DNA of 64,000 nucleotides from Burkholderia sp. Bp9142. GTDB lineage: Bacteria > Pseudomonadota > Gammaproteobacteria > Burkholderiales > Burkholderiaceae. Location: NCBI RefSeq assembly GCF_003853415.1, contig NZ_QTPP01000023.1:1-64000 (forward strand), given 5' to 3'. Positions 56,030 through 64,000 of the stretch are shown piece by piece (within the stretch, counting starts at the first letter, position 1; every line of letters starts with the position of its first letter). The position numbers were made by a program, and so were the translations under genes. Under the pieces are notes generated by a model, which searched no databases, was not told the origin of the DNA, and saw nothing but the letters and a program-made list of their open reading frames with translations.

Positions 56030-57789
56030 ACGGAACGCATCCGAATGATGCGTGCGATGTCGCGATCGTAGGATTGGGACCGACCGGCCTCATCCTCGCG
56101 CACATGCTTGGCCAGGCCGGTCACCAAGTCGTCGTGCTCGAACGTGAACCCGTGTTCTACGGCAACGCACGAGCCGTCTATACAGACGACGAGTGCATGC
56201 GGATCTTTCAGCATCTCAATGTGGTTGACGAGGTGCAGTCGCGGATGATGATGGAGACACCGGTCCAACTCGTTCGACGCGACGGCACGCCGCTTACTCA
56301 GTACATGCCGCGGAAGCGGCCATTCGGCTGGCCGGTGATCAACTTCTTTTACCAGCCTTACCTGGAGACGACGCTGGCCGAGACGCTCGCACGTTACCCC
56401 AACGTCGAGGTGCGCCGCGGCCGAGAGGTTGTCGATTTCGTACAGGACACTGACAGTGTGAGCGTTACGCATCAGACGACACGTGAAGCGCGGTTCAGTG
56501 ACAGTACTGACGCCCTCGCGCGCGTGGATGGCGACTCCGATATCAGGACGCTACGGGCGCGCTATCTAGTGGGCGCCGATGGAGGCCGGAGCATCGTTCG
56601 CACGAAGCTTGGCATCGAGATGTCCGGCAAGAGCTTTCCGGAACCGTGGCTCGTGGTGGACCTCGAACGCAAGCCGGGAACCGACGCGTTGCGTCACCTG
56701 CCGTATTTCAATTTTGTCGTTGATCCGAAGCTGCCAGTCGTGAGCTGTGTTCAGCCGGGTAAATTCCACCGGTTCGAATTCATGCTGATGCCGGGTGAAA
56801 CGAAGGAAAACATGGAGCGACCGGAAACGGTCAGGAAATATCTTTCTATGTTTGTCGACCCCGACCAGTTCGTGGTCAAGCGCAAACTCGTCTATACGTT
56901 CAACGCGCTTATCGCGTCGAAGTGGCGGGTCGGACGCGTGCTGCTCGGCGGCGATGCCGCCCACATGACGCCGCAGTTCATGGGGCAGGGTGCAAGTTCG
57001 GGCGTTCGCGATGCCTACAACCTCGGCTGGAAGCTCGACCTTGTATTGCGGGGCCTCGCGGGCGAGGCGTTGCTCGACACGTACCAGTCGGAACGACATG
57101 CACATGCGAAGGCAATGATCGATACGTCCGTCCTTCTCAAGGACGTCGTGTCGGCGCGCAGTCTGTCCGCAACGCTGCTGCGGGACGCCTCGCTCGGCAT
57201 CATTCGCGCCATTCCGCCGCTCAGGCGCTGGTTTCAGGAGGGCGGCTTCAAGCCGATGCCCGTTTATCGAAAGAACGCCTACTTGGGTTTGCCGCGTCGT
57301 CACCGGCGTGGCCCCGAGGGGGCGTTGGTTCCACAACCCGAGGTGCGTCTTTTTAACGGCGACCGGAGAAAACTGGATGATCTGCTCGGCCATGGTTTTG
57401 CGCTGATCGGACTGAACGTCGATCCATCCCGTTGCATGAATGATGTGTCGCGGGCGACCCTCAGTGCACTCTCGGCCCGCAGCGTCACGATGTACCCATA
57501 CGGCGGCCGCCCGCAGGGGCTCGAGAGTGTCAATCGGGACAACACGATCGGGGTCGCTGAAGTCGAGGATATCGGAGGGGAGATGATCGCGTGGTTCGGG
57601 AAGGCAGGTTTCAGAACGGAAGCCGTTGCCATTTTGAGACCCGACCGTTTCGCGTTTGCTGTCGTTCCCGTCGGCGAACTCGACCAGACGATTCGGCAGC
57701 TTCGAGATCAACTCGGATTCCGATCAGGAGCGGGCGATGAATTCGCCCGCACTTCAAAGACCTCGCCGGCCGTCGCCCGAGCGGCTTGA
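56026..57789 (+). CDS. FAD-dependent aromatic hydroxylase, MhpA-like
   Basis: A 587-residue class A flavin monooxygenase. GLGPTG (residues 16-21) binds the FAD ADP part, YLVGADGGRSIVR is the DG motif, and VLLGGDAAHMTPQFMGQGAS contains the GD motif (Asp310). It probably hydroxylates a phenolic substrate to the catechol that the neighbouring dioxygenase cleaves. The substrate could be a hydroxyphenylpropionate-like compound, but this rests on MhpA similarity only. The start overlaps the dioxygenase stop. Confidence 0.9.
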   Translation: MNGTHPNDACDVAIVGLGPTGLILAHMLGQAGHQVVVLEREPVFYGNARAVYTDDECMRIFQHLNVVDEVQSRMMMETPVQLVRRDGTPLTQYMPRKRPFGWPVINFFYQPYLETTLAETLARYPNVEVRRGREVVDFVQDTDSVSVTHQTTREARFSDSTDALARVDGDSDIRTLRARYLVGADGGRSIVRTKLGIEMSGKSFPEPWLVVDLERKPGTDALRHLPYFNFVVDPKLPVVSCVQPGKFHRFEFMLMPGETKENMERPETVRKYLSMFVDPDQFVVKRKLVYTFNALIASKWRVGRVLLGGDAAHMTPQFMGQGASSGVRDAYNLGWKLDLVLRGLAGEALLDTYQSERHAHAKAMIDTSVLLKDVVSARSLSATLLRDASLGIIRAIPPLRRWFQEGGFKPMPVYRKNAYLGLPRRHRRGPEGALVPQPEVRLFNGDRRKLDDLLGHGFALIGLNVDPSRCMNDVSRATLSALSARSVTMYPYGGRPQGLESVNRDNTIGVAEVEDIGGEMIAWFGKAGFRTEAVAILRPDRFAFAVVPVGELDQTIRQLRDQLGFRSGAGDEFARTSKTSPAVARAA

Positions 57790-57814
57790 TCCACGATTTC
57801 AGGTTTCCCCTTCC

Positions 57815-58624
57815 ATGTCCCATTCATTCGACCAAGCAGCCGTTCAGGCGGCTGCGAACGCACTGCGTAATGCACGCGAAACACGCACGCCGATCGACCC
57901 GATCGCCGCGCGGTTCGGCATTGCCGGTCTCGAAGCGGCGTATGCCGTCGCGGAACTCAATACAGCTGTCCGGGTCGCCGATGGCCGGAGAATCATCGGC
58001 AAGAAGGTTGGTCTGACGTCGGTTGCGGTACAGCAGCAATTGCGGGTCGATCAGCCCGATTTCGGCGTGCTGTTCGATGACATGGAATATCTGGATGGCG
58101 ATGAGGTGCCGCTGAGCCGACTGATGCAACCGAAGATCGAGGCGGAAGTGGCGTTCGTCGTCGGGCGAGACATAGCAGATGAAGCGCCGAGTTATGGGCA
58201 AGTGCTTTCGGCACTCGCCTATGCACTGCCCGCACTGGAAATCGTCGACAGCGCGATCTCGGATTGGCGGATCGCACTCGAGGATACGGTCGCTGACAAC
58301 GCATCCTGCGGTCTCTACGTGCTCGGGAATCAGCCAGTCTCACTCGGAGGAATTTCCCTTGGGGAACTTGGCATGTCGATGACTCGCCACGGACAGACCG
58401 TTTCGACCGGAACGGGTACAGCATGCCTTGGTCATCCGGTACGTGCGGTGTACTGGCTGGCCCGAATGATGGCGCAGCGCGGGCAAATCCTGCGTGAGGG
58501 CGACGTGATTCTATCGGGCGCGCTGGGTCCGATGGTCCCAGTTGTTGCAGGAGACGCGATTCATGCGCAGATCGGCGCGCTGGGCAGTGTTAGCTGCCGT
58601 ATCGGACGAGGGCTGGATCGATGA
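57815..58624 (+). CDS. mhpD: 2-keto-4-pentenoate hydratase
   Basis: A 269-residue hydratase, exactly the usual MhpD length. RIIGKKVGLTSVAVQQQLRV and LMQPKIEAEVAFVVGRDI with the metal-binding acidic residues fit the fumarylacetoacetate-hydrolase-related hydratase family. It adds water to 2-hydroxypentadienoate to give 4-hydroxy-2-oxovalerate. The start at 57815 agrees with the family; the frame is open upstream inside the previous gene. It overlaps mhpF by 4 bases. Confidence 0.93.
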   Translation: MSHSFDQAAVQAAANALRNARETRTPIDPIAARFGIAGLEAAYAVAELNTAVRVADGRRIIGKKVGLTSVAVQQQLRVDQPDFGVLFDDMEYLDGDEVPLSRLMQPKIEAEVAFVVGRDIADEAPSYGQVLSALAYALPALEIVDSAISDWRIALEDTVADNASCGLYVLGNQPVSLGGISLGELGMSMTRHGQTVSTGTGTACLGHPVRAVYWLARMMAQRGQILREGDVILSGALGPMVPVVAGDAIHAQIGALGSVSCRIGRGLDR

Positions 58625-59568
58625 GCAAGAAATTGAAAGTCGCCATTATCGGCAGCGGGAATATCGGCACCGATTTGATGATCAAGATCCTGCGCCACGG
58701 CATCCATCTCGAGATGGGCGCGATGGTGGGGATCGACGCGGCATCGGACGGACTGCAGCGGGCGGCGCGCCTGGGCGTTGCGACGACGCATGAGGGTGTC
58801 GAAGGACTTACTCGCATGCCGGTGTTCAGCGAAATCGATATCGTTTTTGACGCGACGTCGGCCACGGCACATACGCATAACGATGCATTCCTGCGCACCG
58901 TCAAACCCGGTATTCGCGTCGTGGACTTGACGCCGGCGGCGATCGGGCCGTACTGCATTCCGGTTGTGAACGGAGAACACCGGCTCGATGAGCTAAATGT
59001 CAACATGGTGACTTGCGGTGGTCAAGCCACCATTCCCATGGTCGCTGCGGTATCGCGGGTCGCGAAAGTGCACTACGGCGAGATCGTCGCATCCATCTCG
59101 AGCAAGAGTGCTGGGCCGGGCACGCGTGCCAACATCGATGAATTCACCGAGACGACGTCACGGGCAATCGAAGTGGTAGGTGGCGCGGTCAAAGGGAAGG
59201 CAATCATCGTGCTCAATCCGGCCGAGCCGCCGCTGATGATGCGCGATACGGTGTACACGCTCAGCGATTTTGCCGACGAACGGGAGATCGCGGACTCGGT
59301 GACGGCGATGGCGGAAGCCGTTCGGTCGTACGTACCCGGGTATCGCCTGAAGCAACGTGTTCAGTTCGATCGCATCGAGGCAGACAGGCCAATCCGGATA
59401 CCCGGCGTCGGCGAACGGATGGTCGGCCTCAAGACCTCGATTCTTCTCGAGGTGGAGGGCGCCGCGCACTACCTGCCGTCTTATGCAGGCAACCTCGACA
59501 TCATGACGAGTGCAGCTAAGGCAACGGCAGAACGGGTCGCGGCCCGTCTAGTGGCCAATCAACAGTGA
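58621..59568 (+). CDS. mhpF: acetaldehyde dehydrogenase (acylating)
   Basis: A 315-residue CoA-acylating aldehyde dehydrogenase. KVAIIGSGNIGTDLMIKIL binds NAD and VNMVTCGGQATIPMV contains the catalytic Cys132. It converts acetaldehyde directly to acetyl-CoA and works in a channelling complex with the MhpE aldolase encoded next. ATGA overlap joins it to mhpD. Confidence 0.95.
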   Translation: MSKKLKVAIIGSGNIGTDLMIKILRHGIHLEMGAMVGIDAASDGLQRAARLGVATTHEGVEGLTRMPVFSEIDIVFDATSATAHTHNDAFLRTVKPGIRVVDLTPAAIGPYCIPVVNGEHRLDELNVNMVTCGGQATIPMVAAVSRVAKVHYGEIVASISSKSAGPGTRANIDEFTETTSRAIEVVGGAVKGKAIIVLNPAEPPLMMRDTVYTLSDFADEREIADSVTAMAEAVRSYVPGYRLKQRVQFDRIEADRPIRIPGVGERMVGLKTSILLEVEGAAHYLPSYAGNLDIMTSAAKATAERVAARLVANQQ

Positions 59569-59579
59569 GTTCCGACCTG

Positions 59580-60593
59580 ATGGACAAGAAGCTCTATATC
59601 TCGGACGTGACGTTGCGCGACGGCAGTCATGCAATTCGTCATCAGTATAGCCTCGCGCAAGCCAGACAGATCGCTGCGGCGCTCGATGCGGCCGGTGTGG
59701 ATTCGATCGAAGTCGCGCATGGCGACGGACTCCAAGGCGGCAGCTTCAATTACGGGTTCGGCGCGCATACCGACGTTGAATGGATTGAAGCCGTGGCTAG
59801 TGCCGTCACGCATGCGAAGGTCGCGACACTGCTGCTACCAGGAATCGGCACGGTACACGACCTGAGAGCTGCATACGATGCCGGTGCGCGAATCGTTCGT
59901 GTCGCCACCCACTGCACCGAAGCCGATATTTCCCGCCAGCATATCGAGTATGCGCGGGAACTCGGGATGGAGGCCGTGGGTTTCCTCATGATGAGCCACA
60001 TGCAGGCCCCTCGAGCGCTGGCCGAACAGGCAAGGCTGATGGAGAGCTATGGTGCCACCTGCTGCTACGTGGTGGATTCCGGTGGTGCGATGAACATGAA
60101 TGACATCCGCGACCGGATGCGGGCATTCAAGGACACGCTGAAGGCAGAAACGCAGACGGGCATCCACGCGCATCACAACTTGAGCCTCGGTGTCGCGAAT
60201 TCGATTGTCGCGGTGGAAGAGGGCTGCGACCGGATCGATGCAAGCCTCGCTGGCATGGGCGCTGGCGCCGGAAATGCACCGCTTGAGGTATTCGTCGCGG
60301 CCGCGAGCCGTCTGGGTTGGCGACACGGCGCCGACATCTACCGTCTGATGGACGCGGCGGATGACATCGTGCGACCGCTCCAGGATCGTCCGGTGCGCGT
60401 GGATCGCGAGACGCTCGCACTGGGCTACGCCGGCGTGTATTCGAGCTTCCTGCGTCACGCGGAACGGGCCGCGGCGAAGTACGGCCTCAAAACAGTGGAC
60501 ATACTCGTCGAGCTCGGCCGCCGCGGAATGGTCGGCGGCCAAGAGGACATGATCGTTGACGTCGCACTGGATCTTTTGAGGGAATCCGTATAG
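59580..60593 (+). CDS. mhpE: 4-hydroxy-2-oxovalerate aldolase
   Basis: A 337-residue class II aldolase of the DmpG/MhpE family. KLYISDVTLRDGSHAIRHQY contains the DRDG-like metal/substrate motif and GIHAHHNLSLGVANSIVAVE the HxH metal ligands. It splits 4-hydroxy-2-oxovalerate into pyruvate and acetaldehyde. The ATG at 59580 gives the family length; a GTG at 59565 overlapping the mhpF stop is another option. Confidence 0.95.
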   Translation: MDKKLYISDVTLRDGSHAIRHQYSLAQARQIAAALDAAGVDSIEVAHGDGLQGGSFNYGFGAHTDVEWIEAVASAVTHAKVATLLLPGIGTVHDLRAAYDAGARIVRVATHCTEADISRQHIEYARELGMEAVGFLMMSHMQAPRALAEQARLMESYGATCCYVVDSGGAMNMNDIRDRMRAFKDTLKAETQTGIHAHHNLSLGVANSIVAVEEGCDRIDASLAGMGAGAGNAPLEVFVAAASRLGWRHGADIYRLMDAADDIVRPLQDRPVRVDRETLALGYAGVYSSFLRHAERAAAKYGLKTVDILVELGRRGMVGGQEDMIVDVALDLLRESV

Positions 60594-60726
60594 CGGCATA
60601 GGTTCATGCAGCCCGCTCACGCGGGCGGCGCGATCGGACAGGCGCGCGCCAACGATCGATCATGAACACACGAACAATAAAAATAATTTGTAGTGCATAT
60701 CTAATGGTAAATGATTGGAGAATCAG

Positions 60727-61773
60727 ATGAACCGTATCGATGTTCATCACCACTTCGTGCCACCGGTCTATCAGGCAGCCATGTCCAGGCATGGTCTGAA
60801 AAAGGTTGCGGGCGCTGAGTTGCCGGCATGGAGCGAACATGCGTCGCTGGACGTGATGGATGCGAATGCGATTCGGGTCGCATTGCTGTCGATCTCGGCT
60901 CCGGGTGTCTATTTCGGAAACCTTGAAGATGCATGTTCGCTTGCTCGTGCGTGCAACGAATACGCTGCTGAATTGCGTGAGCGGTACCCTGATCGTTTCG
61001 GCTCATTTGCCGTGCTGCCGATGCCGTTTACCGAGCACGCATGCAAAGAGGCCATCCATGCGCTCGACGTACTGAAAGCCGACGGCATCGTCCTACTCGG
61101 CAGTACGGAAGGCCGGTTCCTGGGTTCGTCCGAATTCGACGAGTTGATGGCGGAACTCGACCGCCGGCGTGCGGTCGTGTTCGTGCATCCCAACTTGCAT
61201 CGGTCGAGCGAGGAGCTCGGACTAATCGCGCCCGGTTTCCTGATCGAGTTCCTGTGCGACACGACACGGGCGGCCCTGAACCTGATCCTGACCGGGACGA
61301 TCGAACGTTACCCGAATATCCGCTGGATTCTCGCGCACGCGGGTGGCTTTCTTCCGTACGTCGCGTGGAGACTCTCCCTCGCCAATCTGCTTCCAGAGTT
61401 CGTATCGGCCATGCCAGCCGGGATGCTGACCTACATCCGTCGATTCTATTTCGATACCGCGCTTTCGCCCGCTGCGTTTCCGCAGGCGGCGCTGCGTGAA
61501 CTGGTCGGCCCGTCGCAAATCCTGTTCGGAAGCGACTTCCCGTTTGCGCCCGCACCGGCGACGGCAATGCAATGCGACGCCCTTGAGCATTCTCCCATCT
61601 GGCATGCCGACGCGCGTTTGGAGATCGATACCGGAAATGCACTTCGGTTGTTTTCCCGCTTGGGTGGAGCGGTTGCCAGCGCGCCGACGCGCGAGGTCGG
61701 GCCACTGATATCACTGAGGCGGGCCGCCGTTGGCGCGAGCGTCCGACTGATCGACCGGCTCAGGAATCGCTGA
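60727..61773 (+). CDS. amidohydrolase, ACMSD/decarboxylase-like
   Basis: A 348-residue amidohydrolase superfamily member. The N-terminal MNRIDVHHHFVPPVY has the HxH ligand pair, and LAHAGGFLPYVAWRL and ILFGSDFPFAP carry further metal residues. The closest group contains aminocarboxymuconate-semialdehyde decarboxylase and aromatic acid decarboxylases such as gamma-resorcylate decarboxylase. It may remove a carboxyl group from the pathway substrate or a ring-cleavage product. GGAG is 7 bases before the ATG. It lies 133 bases after mhpE, possibly under its own promoter. Confidence 0.87.
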   Translation: MNRIDVHHHFVPPVYQAAMSRHGLKKVAGAELPAWSEHASLDVMDANAIRVALLSISAPGVYFGNLEDACSLARACNEYAAELRERYPDRFGSFAVLPMPFTEHACKEAIHALDVLKADGIVLLGSTEGRFLGSSEFDELMAELDRRRAVVFVHPNLHRSSEELGLIAPGFLIEFLCDTTRAALNLILTGTIERYPNIRWILAHAGGFLPYVAWRLSLANLLPEFVSAMPAGMLTYIRRFYFDTALSPAAFPQAALRELVGPSQILFGSDFPFAPAPATAMQCDALEHSPIWHADARLEIDTGNALRLFSRLGGAVASAPTREVGPLISLRRAAVGASVRLIDRLRNR

Positions 61774-61828
61774 GCACTGTCGGCCCCACAAAAACAGAAG
61801 CGCCCTTATCACAACATTCGGAGACGTC

Positions 61829-62554
61829 ATGAAGCGTACGAGCGCGGCAATTCTCTTGTCGATCGCGGCTATTCCCGCAGCACATGCGCAATCGGCAGGG
61901 CAATGGATGATTAATGCCGGCTGGCTGCACCTTGCCCCCCAGGATTCCAGTCAGCCGATGACGGTCAATGCGCTCGGTCACTCGAGCACGGTCGCGGGAA
62001 GCGGCGCCAGCGTGTCGGATGCCGATACGCCTGCCTTCACGGCAACCTATTTCATCACGGATCATATTGCGCTAGAGACGATACTGGGTGTTCCGCCGAA
62101 GCTGCATCTCAACGGTACCGGGACGCTCGCGGGACTCGGAGAGCTCGGGACGGCACACGCGTGGAGCCCAACGATCCTTGCACAATACCATTTTGGTGAA
62201 CCGTCAGCACGTTTCCGGCCCTATGTCGGCGCGGGTGGAGCGTACGTCTGGTTCAAGGGCATCGACTTGAGCAACCAGGTTGCAACTGGCCAATTCCTCT
62301 ATTCGCCGACGCTCGGCACGCGCCTTGAAGGGCCGACTTCTGTCTCGCTCAGTAAGTCGTTTGCGCCGATAGTCAATGCAGGGCTGACGTACAACATCGA
62401 TTCGCACTGGTCAGTCGGCGTGTCGGCTGCATACGTGTGGCTGTCCACAAAAGCTACGCTCACGACACGTTCCCCGGTCGGTACCGTCACGAGCACGACG
62501 AAAGTGAAGATCAATCCGATCATCACTTTCGTGTCGCTTGGCTATCGCTTCTGA
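61829..62554 (+). CDS. OmpW family outer membrane protein
   Basis: A 241-residue eight-stranded OmpW barrel. A signal peptide MKRTSAAILLSIAAIPAAHA is followed by QSAGQWMINAGWLHLAPQDSS. FITDHIALETILGVPPKLHL, YHFGEPSARFRPYVGAGGAY and the C-terminal ITFVSLGYRF with a terminal Phe are typical. OmpW proteins form hydrophobic channels; in aromatic-degradation operons they help uptake of hydrophobic substrates. It is 55 bases after the amidohydrolase and is the last gene of this rightward set. Confidence 0.93.
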   Translation: MKRTSAAILLSIAAIPAAHAQSAGQWMINAGWLHLAPQDSSQPMTVNALGHSSTVAGSGASVSDADTPAFTATYFITDHIALETILGVPPKLHLNGTGTLAGLGELGTAHAWSPTILAQYHFGEPSARFRPYVGAGGAYVWFKGIDLSNQVATGQFLYSPTLGTRLEGPTSVSLSKSFAPIVNAGLTYNIDSHWSVGVSAAYVWLSTKATLTTRSPVGTVTSTTKVKINPIITFVSLGYRF

Positions 62555-62599
62555 CAGAAGCCGTGCGTTTGAGGGAACATCCGCGCTCTGGCGAGCTTT

Positions 62600-63346
62600 T
62601 TACTCGGGTGCGGACTCCACTGCCACGTTTGGTAGCGGCAGATTCGCAATTTGAATCGCCTCGTCACGCGAAATACCTAGCGTCTGCAGCACCGCTGCTG
62701 CAGCGCGTTCCGCGAATCGATCCCTGCTGTAGCCGATCGCAGCGAGTATGTCCGGGGCCGATTCGTCGCCCGCGCCGAAATTCAGTTCGGCGGCAATTGC
62801 CACAAGCACCGTTCCGCCGACCGAAACGAGTGCCATCAATGGATCGTCCACGCCGAAGCGGCCTGCGTGGATTCCCTTTTGCAGATCACGCTCGAGTCGG
62901 GGGCCTAAACCTCGTGTCAGTATTCGGGCAGACAAGCCCTCGCGGATCAGGAAACGCCCCCAGACCCGCTCGCGCCGCGCGCGCAGAAGCGTGTGCCGGA
63001 CGGACACAGCAATCACTTCTGCTGGATCGGTCAGGTTGGCACCGAGACGATCCAACGTATCGGCGAATTCGTCGAACACCCACTCGGACAATGCAGCGTG
63101 AATCGCTTCCTTTGATTCGAAGTGGTTATAGAAGGAGCCGAACCCGACGTCTGCCGCTTCGGTGATTTCATTGATCGCCACGCCCTCCATGCCTTTTTCC
63201 GCCATCAGCCGCAGTGCGGCTTCAAGTAGCCGCAACCGAGTTTCGCGTTTGCGCCGCGCGCCGCGAGGTTCGCGTGCCGGGGGGGATTTGTCGGCCGTGA
63301 CCTCAGCAGGCGAGGTGCCGGTCTTCCGGGATAAAGCATTCGACAT
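62600..63346 (-). CDS. TetR family regulator
   Basis: A 248-residue TetR-type regulator. A basic linker (ARRKRETRLRLLEAALRLMA) leads into the HTH INEITEAADVGFGSFYNHFE SKEAIHAAL (about residues 60-95), followed by a helical ligand-binding domain. It is convergent with ompW and divergent from a second flavin hydroxylase, with a palindrome over that gene's promoter. Its regulation of this second hydroxylase is therefore likely. Confidence 0.9.
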   Translation of the reverse strand: MSNALSRKTGTSPAEVTADKSPPAREPRGARRKRETRLRLLEAALRLMAEKGMEGVAINEITEAADVGFGSFYNHFESKEAIHAALSEWVFDEFADTLDRLGANLTDPAEVIAVSVRHTLLRARRERVWGRFLIREGLSARILTRGLGPRLERDLQKGIHAGRFGVDDPLMALVSVGGTVLVAIAAELNFGAGDESAPDILAAIGYSRDRFAERAAAAVLQTLGISRDEAIQIANLPLPNVAVESAPE

Positions 63347-63398
63347 AGGGTATTCCGCCAGATTGGATCTGGTTTGGAGTATACGTTCAAACATCATA

Positions 63399-63434
63399 AT
63401 TGACAAAATTATCAATCATGACTTTAATGTCATG
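63399..63434 (+). promoter_or_regulatory. promoter with overlapping palindromic operator
   Basis: TTGACA (63400-63405), spacer 17, TTTAAT (63423-63428) is a near-consensus sigma70 promoter for the gene at 63482. The -10 sits in the middle of CATGACTTTAATGTCATG (63417-63434), and ATTGA/TCAAT (63399-63403, 63412-63416) is a second symmetric pair. A TetR dimer bound here would block the promoter. Confidence 0.8.
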
Positions 63435-63481
63435 TAAGCGGCGAATCACTGTCGCGGTCTGTGTCGAACGGAGACGGAGCG

Positions 63482-64000
63482 ATGGTGGCAGCGGGTTCAG
63501 CAATCGGGATGGGGCGGGACGGTGGCGACGTCGGCACGGCGGGTGCGGGGGCTTGTGCGCTACCGTCGAGCGTCGATGTGTTGGTCGTGGGATGCGGGCC
63601 CGTGGGCGCGACGATCGCTAACCTGCTGGGGCGCGATGGCGTCCGCGTGCTGGTGATCGACAAGGCCACGGGGATATTCACGGCACCGCGCGCGATCGCG
63701 CTGGACAACGAGGCGCTGCGCATTCTGCAGCTCGCCGGAGTCGCCGATACCGACTTCGAGACCGTTGCAATCCCGTACGTGCGCATGAGGTCGCCTTGGC
63801 TCGGCGAATTCGGGCGAGTCAACACGCTCGGCAGTCTCGACGGCCACCCAAAGCTGGTCACCTTCTACCAGCCCGATCTCGAGCGTTGTCTGCGAGCGCG
63901 GCTCGCCGCCTGCGATACGGTGCAGACTGCATTCGGTACGACGCTCGCCGGGCTCGATCAGCAGCGCGACCATGTCATTGCGGTGCTGGAAACTGCGGAG
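63482..64000 (+). CDS. FAD-dependent aromatic hydroxylase, N-terminal part (partial)
   Basis: The first 173 codons are in the window. After an unusual Gly/Ala-rich lead of about 30 residues comes VDVLVVGCGPVGATIANLLG, the FAD-binding GxGxxG, then KATGIFTAPRAIALDNEALR and TFYQPDLERCLRARL. This is the MhpA/PheA class of flavin hydroxylases. It is probably a second ring hydroxylase serving the meta-cleavage pathway, and is not a close copy of the one at 56026. GGAG precedes the ATG at 63482. The gene runs off the right edge. Confidence 0.88.
   Translation, partial: MVAAGSAIGMGRDGGDVGTAGAGACALPSSVDVLVVGCGPVGATIANLLGRDGVRVLVIDKATGIFTAPRAIALDNEALRILQLAGVADTDFETVAIPYVRMRSPWLGEFGRVNTLGSLDGHPKLVTFYQPDLERCLRARLAACDTVQTAFGTTLAGLDQQRDHVIAVLETAE

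Overview
The window is a high-GC betaproteobacterial chromosome segment that looks like Burkholderia, probably the cepacia complex. The evidence is the thrS-infC-rpmI-rplT-pheS-pheT-ihfA-merR order, the codon bias, the extended IhfA, the RidA/RelA neighbourhood and the many GntR/MFS/aromatic catabolic genes. No rRNA is present. There are two tRNAs, Val(GAC) and Pro(GGG).

Left core (1-20692). It starts with the 5' end of an ETF-ubiquinone oxidoreductase gene. Next come a small acyl-metabolism group (SDR, 4HBT thioesterase), a PAS-LuxR regulator divergent from scoAB (3-oxoacid CoA-transferase), an alpha/beta hydrolase, ridA and relA. tRNA-Val follows, then the translation operon thrS-infC (ATC start)-rpmI-rplT-pheS-pheT-ihfA-merR. 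A short Thr-rich reading frame followed by an intrinsic terminator lies just ahead of thrS and may be an attenuator. After these come an internally duplicated lipoprotein, a Tat-type lipoprotein tyrosine phosphatase, a methyltransferase and tRNA-Pro.

Accessory region (about 20693-37776). It lies directly behind tRNA-Pro and is mosaic. (a) 20.9-26.8 kb looks like the remains of a mobilizable element: two paralogous small proteins divergent from an XRE repressor with an operator/promoter between them, an IncP-like nick motif in a 960-bp non-coding stretch, a TraK-like protein with a TraL/MobD/StbB-like ATPase, a DUF932 protein preceded by a 151-bp interrupted palindrome, and an unknown membrane-anchored protein. 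No relaxase or integrase is visible. (b) 26988-35440 is a TniA-TniB-TniQ transposon with repeated CAACTTTAGTTG-type sites at both ends. Its cargo is a hybrid histidine kinase, a small membrane protein, an unknown protein and a NUDIX hydrolase. (c) 35.4-37.8 kb is debris: a strongly structured non-coding element, a 3'-truncated PDDEXK-type DUF1016 gene, a DUF4917 fragment and an IS3-family transposase fragment.

Right part (37777-64000) is catabolic. Two neighbouring regulons each carry a GntR regulator of the same unusual double-winged-helix architecture. The first has a substrate-binding-like protein without signal peptide, a GntR, an AcnA-type aconitase, a lactonase, an MFS transporter and a porin. 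The second has an ABM protein, an MFS transporter, an isocitrate/isopropylmalate-type dehydrogenase, a cupin, an aldehyde dehydrogenase, an exported amidohydrolase and a GntR. The last 10 kb is an aromatic meta-cleavage operon: C-C hydrolase, type I extradiol dioxygenase, flavin hydroxylase, mhpD-mhpF-mhpE, an amidohydrolase/decarboxylase-like enzyme and an OmpW porin. It is flanked by two TetR genes, each with a palindromic operator over a good sigma70 promoter. A second flavin hydroxylase runs off the right edge.
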